The notes under the pieces are model-generated. The model made no database searches. It saw nothing but the letters and a program-made list of their open reading frames with translations, and was not told the origin of the DNA. From NCBI GenBank assembly GCA_025093985.1, contig JACAAK010000009.1:1-64000 (forward strand): a stretch of 64,000 nt of DNA, read 5' to 3'. Positions 56,896-64,000 of the stretch are shown one piece after another; position 1 is the first letter of the stretch; every line of letters starts with the position of its first letter. The stretch is from Calvatia gigantea (taxonomy: Eukaryota; Basidiomycota; Agaricomycetes; Agaricales; Lycoperdaceae). The position numbers and the translations under genes were made by a program.

Positions 56896-58813
56896 ACTGA
56901 TTTTACTGGCAAACGCCGAGATGTCGCCCAAATACAAAGCTGAACCGGTGGAGAGAGGGGATGGAGGCGTTGCTATGGTTGGTGATGGTATAAAGTACTA
57001 TAAACGACTCGCTGGCACTTGCAGCAGCTACCGTAGTTGGTATTGCCCTCTCATCTGGGACATCCGTAGCCATTGAGCTGCAGATATTGTCCTCTTCCGT
57101 TCGGATTTTGCTGGATGTTGTCGCAGCGTTGGACTTATCGAGGAAGGTTTTCAGTGTAACCAAGAGCAACTTAGTTTGGGCGTGTGTACAAAACGTCCTG
57201 GGTGTTCCGTTGGCATTGGGTGTTTTTTTTTTTACCTATGGGAGTACTCACTGCATCGAGACTCGACGAGACTCGACGAGTCGATGTGACATAGGTCATA
57301 CCAAAATCGTATTAACTTCAAAAAGTGTAAAGTGTGTTGTATTGAAGAATACACTTTCTGTTTTCAACATGAATTCAATGTGGCCACTGACCAGTGCCAC
57401 ATTGACACGCCAGCGCAGTATGCTCGGGTATATATACACCCTATGCTTGGGGGAGGGGCGATTGCGTTCTCAGGTGTGAGCCTTGTAGGAAGTTTACTGG
57501 TGACGAGATAGTGGGAGAGATGGATGGAGAGGATGATGTCCGATTTGAGTTCATGGATGAGTTCGCTGAGGATAGTATGAGAAGACCGACGGATATGTTT
57601 GCGAGTAGTCCCGGAAGTGTCGAGAGACCTGACCCACTCGCTCTTGGCCATTGACCCCTGTCCTTTTCATTTGTTCTAGCGCTGGCTTTAGGAATACATA
57701 TATACATTGCGTCAGCGAGTCAATATCATACCAACTTCAACAAATCCGGAATTTATAGGATTGAAGACTTCACTGCTTTAGTTCAACATGACACCAGAAT
57801 GGCCAGGGTCACATTGATTCGTTGGTGCAATGTAAACGATCGCCATTGACAAACAGGAATGTCAACACAATTCGGGATCCCCCGGCCCAGGTCACGGTGG
57901 CATAGTACCTGGTGTTACCAACATTGCCAACTGGCTTCCTTTTAGTCCAGCTTTATGTTCAACATCTGTCGGCAACGAAAAGCCACCATTGCACGTTTCC
58001 TCTTTCTGACCTTCGATACATAGGTTGCCGGGAGCTATCCACTTTCCTGATCTCCCCTCACCCTTCCCTTAGGATCCTTATTATGGACACACCACCGCCT
58101 GGACAAAGCTCAATCGCCCCCGCCTTGCCGTCATCCATTCCAGTCTCATTATCACACACTTTTCTATAATGCCTTCGTCTCAACAGTGGGTGGGGAAAAG
58201 AAAGTCAGTCTACGTGCTTTTGTTTGCAGTCTACTCGTGCTGATTACGGCACGCTACAGGAAGTAGTACCTCTTCAGGGACTCCCAAGATTTTTACAAAA
58301 TTTCAGAGTGAAGCATACTGAAGGCGAAGAGCAAGCACAGTCGTGAGGCTTCAGAGACGCTGAGGATGTACAAGCTTGCGTTGCACGATTCCGCTTATAA
58401 AGGGTATCTCTTAGTGCATATGTCGTACTGATTATTTTCATACTTATTCAATTTTCTTCACGTCAACCATCACTCACTAGGATAGCTATATATTCAGAGT
58501 GTTTCACGAGCACCGTTTTCGTCGTTGAAAATCCATCAATTAAGCGTACCGGAAATAGCCTTTTCCGGCCACCGGGGGTTCTGTTTCACAGGATTTAGAC
58601 CCACACGGAACATTCGCTAATCTCCCATTCAGGCGACCCACCCAATGATAACCTGTGATCTCCAGCCTCCTCGTCCTGTCATCAGTAAATCCACATGGAC
58701 AGCCCGTTGAAGTCGCTTTATGTCTCCCTTTTAGTTTCGCCTTCTCTCGGGTCTCGTTTCATCCCTTCCTTCCCTGCCTTTCCACGCTCTTCACGACGCT
58801 CTCACGAAAGAAT
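56896..58813. other. Intergenic with a diverged duplication
   Basis: No gene recognised. Bases 57257-57285 contain a tandem ACTCGACGAG unit. Bases about 57305-57415 and 57722-57830 share an ordered set of blocks (ACTTCAA, ATTGAAGA, TTCAACATGA, ATGGCCA/GTGGCCA, CACATTGA), an old local duplication. The last 200 bases are the pyrimidine-rich leader of the MFS gene. Confidence 0.45.
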
Positions 58814-61227
58814 ATGGACAAAGAGTCTCCAACGCCGACCGTGATACCGGACGAAACCCAACCTCGAGATGCGTTCGATGCTCAAACGACGGCGACTCAA
58901 CAATCGCCAACACAAGAAGGCACCTGAGAAGCACGAAGGTGCTGTCCAGAGAAGCCGAACCAAGTCCCTGATCATCGTCATCCTCGCAACCTTCAGTCTG
59001 GTCATCAATGTGTGCCAAATATATTCCTTGTGTTCCCTTGTAACTGAGCTTCCATTGCAGACTGGTTTGAACACCTCCACAGCGGTTGCGATGCCTACTA
59101 TTGGGAGGGATTTTGATGTAGACCCATCGTTGTTGCAGTGGGTTGTGTCAGCGTATCCTCTGGCTTCGGTGAGCTAGGCGTTATCTCTACCCGCCCTGCC
59201 AGGCATTTATGGATTGCCGAGTAGGGATGTTCGTTGTTAGTGTGTGGCCGCCTGGCGGATTTGTACGGACGCAAAAAGGCGTACCTATTAGGAATGTCAT
59301 TCCTCTTTGCGTTCACCATCGGGTGTGGGTTTGCAGACAGTAAGTCTATTTATGAAATTTCGTCCGCCATTTGGTGATATACATATTGTAGAGATCATCA
59401 CCCTCATCGTGTTACGAGGTTTTCAAGGCGTCGGAGTAGCAGCAATCATCCCTGCATCGGTTAGTCCCCTTCTCTGTGCAACCTGTAACTGATTCCTCAC
59501 GCGGGGCTTTTGACATTGATCGCCACCGGCGATTATTTTATTTTCTGTTCCGTAGTTCGGCATTCTCGCACATACATTCCCACCCTCACGGGCTCGGGCA
59601 CTTGCATTTGCGACGTTCTCCGCTGGTGCTCCGGTCGGAGCGGCTTTTGGTTCCGCGGTCGGTGGGGTGTTGACTGAACGGACTGCGTATGTGTTTCAAC
59701 CTTGCCATTCAACATTCCGAAACTTACTCTCAAACCATCCGGGATCCGGTGTTGTTTCCTTGACGCATCAGGGACGACATGGCGTTCCACATATTACTTG
59801 TTCGCTGGAATCAATGCGGTCTGCCTCATCGTGGGTTTCTTGACGATCGAGAAGGACGTTCCCACCCCGAAGGATAACAGAAAAGTGGACTGGCTTGGCG
59901 CATTCCTGATCACTGGTGCATTGATTTTGATTCTATTCGTTTTGGGAGATGGAGAGTCTGCACCAAAAAAGTGGGCCACAAGTTGTACGTCTTCTTCCTT
60001 CATTACTCGCTTGTCAATTTGATTTTTGACTGCCTGTGGGTGTTCTTCAAACAGATATTATTGCCACCTTAGTTATCGGAGTATGTCTGCTTGGGGTATT
60101 CGTGTATTGGCAGTGGTTCCTAGAGAAGGCGCAAGATGAGCGACAAGAGACTGCAACAGGAGAAGACCACCGATGTTGAAGAACGAGGCGAACAGTCACC
60201 AACACCAGTCAAGAAATGGAGTATAAAACTTCCACCACCCGTCATGAAACTCTCCCTGTGGAAACGCGCAAAGGGACGATTTGCAGTGATGATGGTAATC
60301 GCGTTCCTGACTTGGTGTTCGTTCTTCGGCTGGATGTTCTGGGTGCAGGTTCGTTCAACAGGATCCCGTGTCGTCCTGATCCGGTTTCGCTAATTTGGTT
60401 AATATAGCTGTACTACCAAGCTTACGTGGGTTTCAAACCCCTTCAATCTGTTGTCCGAGTCGTGCCTCCGATGTTTATCACTGGTGTTGCATGTAACGCG
60501 TTTGTGGGTATCATGGCTAGCTACATGCCAATGATTGTGCTTTCAAGTCAGTCCCTCCCATCACATCACCCTTCCTTTACTCTGCGTTCTCATCATCTTC
60601 TTTGCAAACTTACATTGTAATTAGCTCTGGGAACATTATGTACCGCCATTGCTTGTCTCCTTTTCGCAGTCATAAACCCGAATGCGACATACTGGGCTTT
60701 CGGTTTTCCTGCGGCAGTTCTGACAGTCGTTGGCGCCGACCTCGTGTACACATCTGGGACTTTGTACATCGCCAAGATCACGTTACCACATGAGCAGAGC
60801 TTGGCAGGAGCTTCTTTCCAGACCATGACTCAGGTATGTGCCCCTCCCCTCCTCCATTCTTTTATCCATATATTTGGGTCCGCTTCATGCTAATCCCGTG
60901 ACATAGATTGGAACTTCGGCTGGAGTAACAATATCGACTGTTGTTTTCAATCGTATTACATCGAATCTGGATGTAGGGGAGGACATGATTCGAAGTTATC
61001 GAGCGGCGCAGTGGACGACGTGCGCGTTTGGACTTTTAGGTGCAATACTTTCCCTTGTGTTTTTCAGAGGGGTGGGTGTTCCTGGACATAAGAAGGCGAA
61101 AAGTCCTTCAGTGGAGGAAGGAAGGAATGAGGGTGAAAAAGACTCAAGCGAGAAGACGGGGAAGCAAGAATCAGGTGATAAAGAGGAGGTAAAGGAACGG
61201 TTGGAAAAAGAGAAGGCGGTGGTGTAA
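58814..61227 (+). CDS. MFS transporter, 14-TM drug:H+ antiporter type
   Basis: Major facilitator of the DHA2-like group, probably a plasma-membrane exporter of small toxic molecules or metabolites. Exons carry SLIIVILATFSLVINV (TM1), TAVAMPTIGRDFDVDPSLLQW (a family signature after TM1), GRLADLYGRKKAYL (motif A), LIVLRGFQGVGVAAIIPAS, FGILAHTFPPSRARALAF, GAAFGSAVGGVL (motif C-like), TYYLFAGINAVCLIVGFL, then the C-terminal set through YVGFKPLQSVVRVVPP, NPNATYWAFGFPAAVL and QSLAGASFQTMTQIGTSAG, ending in a Lys/Glu-rich tail. The start MDKESPTPT is used. In three places (near 58900, 59680-59770 and 60140) the frames join only if one surplus base is ignored, so the gene as assembled is broken or contains insertion errors; a start at 58869 would avoid the first. 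Confidence 0.82.
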
Positions 61228-61870
61228 GCGATGTCGATGGTGGAATTGACAATCACGCATTGGATTACTTTGCGGCTAGGCCCCCACTGGGACCATAATG
61301 CTCCGCGAAACATATCAAGTAGAGATCTTCGAGAATTAGCTTCAAGTGGCAGGGGTTAGGAAGAATGATTTCAGTCGGCGCTGTGATTTTCACGACATAC
61401 CTATTACCAGATTGGAATAGACTAATTATATTCCGTTTCTCGCAGACTAAAGGACTCTTAACCAGATTCGACTCCATTTCAACGATCTGGTCCTCGGGAC
61501 TGCAGTCGGTTCGTCAGCCAAGAATTAAAGCGTGACCTATTGATATACGCTGTCGGGTCGGGGGCAGGTCAAGAGTGGGACGGTGAAGACACGTAATACA
61601 CATGGGATGGGGAGGAAGGTTATACTCTAATGAGTATCTTAACCCGGTGGTAATCTATAAGGCACTAAACACGGTCAGTCGCGATACAATTTTAAACAAC
61701 ATGTAAATGTGTGGAGTTAGTTGACTGCACTGCCAAGTTGGGAAAATTCATAGCTGTTAGATAAGATTGGAACAAATTAGGTGGTGTTTGTCCTGAAGGA
61801 CATCACCAAACAAAAATTACTTATCTTTCACAACCCGAACTGGTTCCGGCTTATACCTCTCGGCGCACGA
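61228..61870. other. Intergenic, no gene recognised
   Basis: 3' flank of the MFS gene and 5' flank of the POP4 gene. No coding signal seen, though a first POP4 exon could lie here. Confidence 0.45.
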
Positions 61871-62918
61871 ATGGAGGGCAAGTCCAAGATAAACTTGTAT
61901 AAAGACTTCTCGGCTATCACGGTCAGAATAATCCTCCATTCTCATAGCCAGTCTTCTGATTTAAAAAGGGTCCGTAGGGAGATCGGGTTACTTTTACGAG
62001 CAACGCGTCCATACCTTCCCAACTATGTGAAGTCAAATCTCACTGCAACCTCTGATCCTGGTGGCATCTACGCGAGTCGTGTTCAAGGGCGACAGATCTT
62101 ACTCGAAAATCCTGTGCGGGATCCTCAGAAGAGGAAAGAGGATGAAGATAAGCGGTTGAGAACTCTCCAGATGAAAAAGCGGAAGAAGCTGAAGGTGATT
62201 GGAAAAAGGGAAGCGAAGGAAAAAGGTGTCTGGAAACTAGATGAAGCGCAGGCCAAGTTCATCATGCCTCCTTCTGTTGTTAAAAGTTTTGTTAACACCG
62301 AGCAGATACCGACTCTTCATTCCGCTACACCATCTCTGGATGGGTTACATGTCGGAACTCCTGGGATTAGGCCCTCCCCCGGAAGGTGGCAGTACTGCCT
62401 ACAGTAAAATCCATCCCACCTTCCCAGGGATTGCATGCCAAGCTCGTTAAAGCTGATTTTCACGGAGCTGTAATTACTGGTGCGTGTCCCGCTATCACGC
62501 GTTCTCAACACTCCGGTTCACATAAGGAAAAGTTTCTCAAAGCAAAAATCCTTGCCTCGTCGGGCTGGCTGGTATCATTCTCCACGAGACCGAGAACGCG
62601 TTCAAAATCATTACGGAGTCGAATGCGGTGAAGTGTGAGCCTTGCGTTCAGTATCTTGGCATTGATTTAATGAGTGGTGTCATAGTGATTCCCAAGCAAA
62701 ATTCGATTTTTTCCCTCAGCATCCCGCTTTATTCCACATTGCCCATATCACATAGCCCAAACATCCCGCTACCGCTCACTGCTACCACGGGAATACCTGA
62801 AACGACGGTTTTCGATAAGCCTCACTTAGAACTTGAGCTGTACGGAAACCAGTTCCGGTTCCGTTCCGCTGAGCGAGCTGGTCGAAAATTCAAGCCCAAG
62901 AAAACAATAGAACTCTAA
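61871..62918 (+). CDS. POP4: RNase P/MRP protein subunit POP4 (Rpp29)
   Basis: Core protein of RNase P and RNase MRP, acting in tRNA 5'-end and pre-rRNA processing in the nucleus. The N-terminal part has YLPNYVKSNLTATSDP, YASRVQGRQILLENP, a Lys/Arg-rich helix and REAKEKGVWKLDEAQAK. The Rpp29 fold follows: YRLFIPLHHLWMGYMSELL, HAKLVKADFHGAVIT, KNPCLVGLAGIILHETENAF and LIPKQNSIFSLSIPLY, with ELYGNQFRFRSAERAGRKFKP at the end. Introns after QAK (donor GTTCAT), in AVITG (GTGCGT) and after NAVK (GTGAGC) fit in phase. Between GLGPPPEGG (about 62380) and LHAKLVKADF (about 62432) no intron joins the frames; one surplus base would. Since POP4 is essential in yeast, that break is suspicious. The first exon is uncertain; the ATG at 61871 is a guess. 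Confidence 0.88.
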
Positions 62919-64000
62919 ACATCTGACCCACTCCAGACTGGCTGGCCTTCATGTTGACTGTCGACTGCTGGGCCAAGGGTTCGCAAAAAAAAATGCACGC
63001 AATAAGCACGGTTTAATGACGGGAAGTAGTCCGTCCGTCCTCCCCTTCTTCCTTGGCTGTGATTATGGAGGCACCAGTCATCTTTTCATGTGCATATTAC
63101 TGCTTCAGGTCTTCAAGGTCTGCAATTCGGTGACTCTAAGCTCCGCAACGCACGTTATCATAACCCGACTAGTTCATTTGTTCGATCGAGTCGTATATGT
63201 AGCCGCTCTTAAGAACTGGAACACCAGAAATTTACCTTGCCTAAGGGCTCTCGCTTGTTCGTGGTTATAGAGTCGAACTATATTCACCTTGCTGCCAAAT
63301 ACAACAATTCACATCTGTCCGAGACGATCTCAGCAGACAAGAAGGCAGAGGGTCCGAACGCGAGCAGATTGCTTTCGCCTGTCCTCGAGTCTCGTACTAT
63401 GTTCGATGCTCATGACCATACACACCCACCGTCCAAAAAAGCGATTATCCAAAAGTGCAAAAACCAGGTCCAAGAATTTAAGACACCTGTGGTAAAATCC
63501 GGGTCGATTGGAGTAACGAGCATTATGCGAAGCGAAGTCCAAAAGCAAGAGGACCCCAAACCGAAATACAACGCCTCATTTGACTGAATTTAGTACGGAA
63601 CCGTGTTTATTTGACTTAGGATTGCACCTAAGTGCTAGGAGCATTTTGATATGGATGGCCACACAGCAAGTATGGAACCCAACTTCGTTACATCCTGTTC
63701 CACGTTCCAATATTGAATACAACGGGTTTAATTTTCTCTGGACAACGATATCTGTGGCTCGGGGATACTTGCTCAGCACAAGGTCACGGGCAGTGTTCAT
63801 TTCTCTTGCGCGGAGAGTACTTAATAGGCCCGATAGATTACCGTGTGACCTGTATGGCGAGGGAAGGCGTCGCCCTTTTGCACTAGCCCGGTAACCACAC
63901 ACATAAATACTCTTTGTGGGTTAGATTACCCCAGGTATAATCTGAAGAATATGGCTACTTGAGGGGTAACCGTACCCTGAACGACCTAGGCTCGCTCAAA
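62919..64000. other. Right end of window, no gene recognised
   Basis: Frames at 63237-63587 (+), 63576-63902 (-) and 63580-63894 (+) overlap each other on both strands and have no family motif or splice support, so I do not call them. Confidence 0.4.

Noticed and set aside
58869..58927. Alternative MFS start at 58869 as proof that the first frame break is not real
   Set aside because: It would avoid the break but gives an odd Arg-rich N-terminus, whereas the acidic Pro/Thr-rich lead from 58814 looks like a normal transporter N-terminus.
1..64000. tRNA and rRNA genes
   Set aside because: No stretch with a convincing T-loop/A-box pairing or ribosomal core sequence was found by eye. A covariance-model scan would be needed to exclude them.

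Overview
The window is nuclear DNA of a filamentous fungus, most likely an agaricomycete basidiomycete. Genes are cut by many short introns (about 45-70 bases, GT-AG, often one every 60-150 coding bases). The protein families fit: GH27 alpha-galactosidase, fungalysin, NACHT NTPase, HMG-box factor and PIN-like carriers. A Rhizoctonia/Ceratobasidium-type fungus is a guess I cannot prove. A degenerate C-rich (C3-5)TAA array near base 100, followed by about 2 kb of AT-rich gene-free DNA, suggests the left side is subtelomeric.

Layout. 1-2.2 kb: telomere-like array and AT-rich repeats. 2.2-5 kb (-): GH27 alpha-galactosidase with an N-terminal membrane anchor. 5.5-7.1 kb (-): unidentified coding-like stretch. 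7.8-9.2 kb (+): 441-residue protein of unknown function. 11.5-14.7 kb: divergent PHO88/SND3 (-) and SLM1-type F-BAR/PH (+) genes sharing a 144-base promoter. 20.4-21.7 kb (+): HMG-box transcription factor. 26.1-28.5 kb (+): secreted fungalysin (M36). 28.7-29.9 kb (-): PIN-like carrier A. 30.7-31.1 kb (-): small dsRNA-binding protein. 32.1-36.6 kb: recent tandem duplication of a 2.27 kb unit with mitochondrial-like reading frames. 37.2-41.6 kb: C2H2 zinc-finger genes plus a truncated copy. 43-44.9 kb (-): methionine-permease-like APC transporter. 45.3-46.5 kb (-): PIN-like carrier B. 46.7-47.4 kb: two fold-back repeats. 48.1-49.1 kb (-): multi-pass membrane protein. 50.4-52.5 kb (-): NACHT NTPase. 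55-56.9 kb (+): decayed copper-transporting P-type ATPase, interrupted by an LTR-like insert. 58.8-61.2 kb (+): 14-TM MFS transporter. 61.9-62.9 kb (+): RNase P/MRP subunit POP4.

The gene content mixes conserved housekeeping genes (PHO88, SLM1, POP4) with accessory secretion, transport and NLR-like genes, as expected of a gene-sparse, repeat-invaded arm. Several otherwise convincing genes contain one-base frame breaks that all go in the same direction (one surplus base). This points to insertion errors in the assembly or to widespread recent decay. No tRNA, rRNA or CRISPR array was recognised. No single novel multi-gene system stands out. The most unusual items are the duplicated 2.27 kb unit, the broken copper ATPase with its insert, the fold-back elements and the membrane-anchored alpha-galactosidase.
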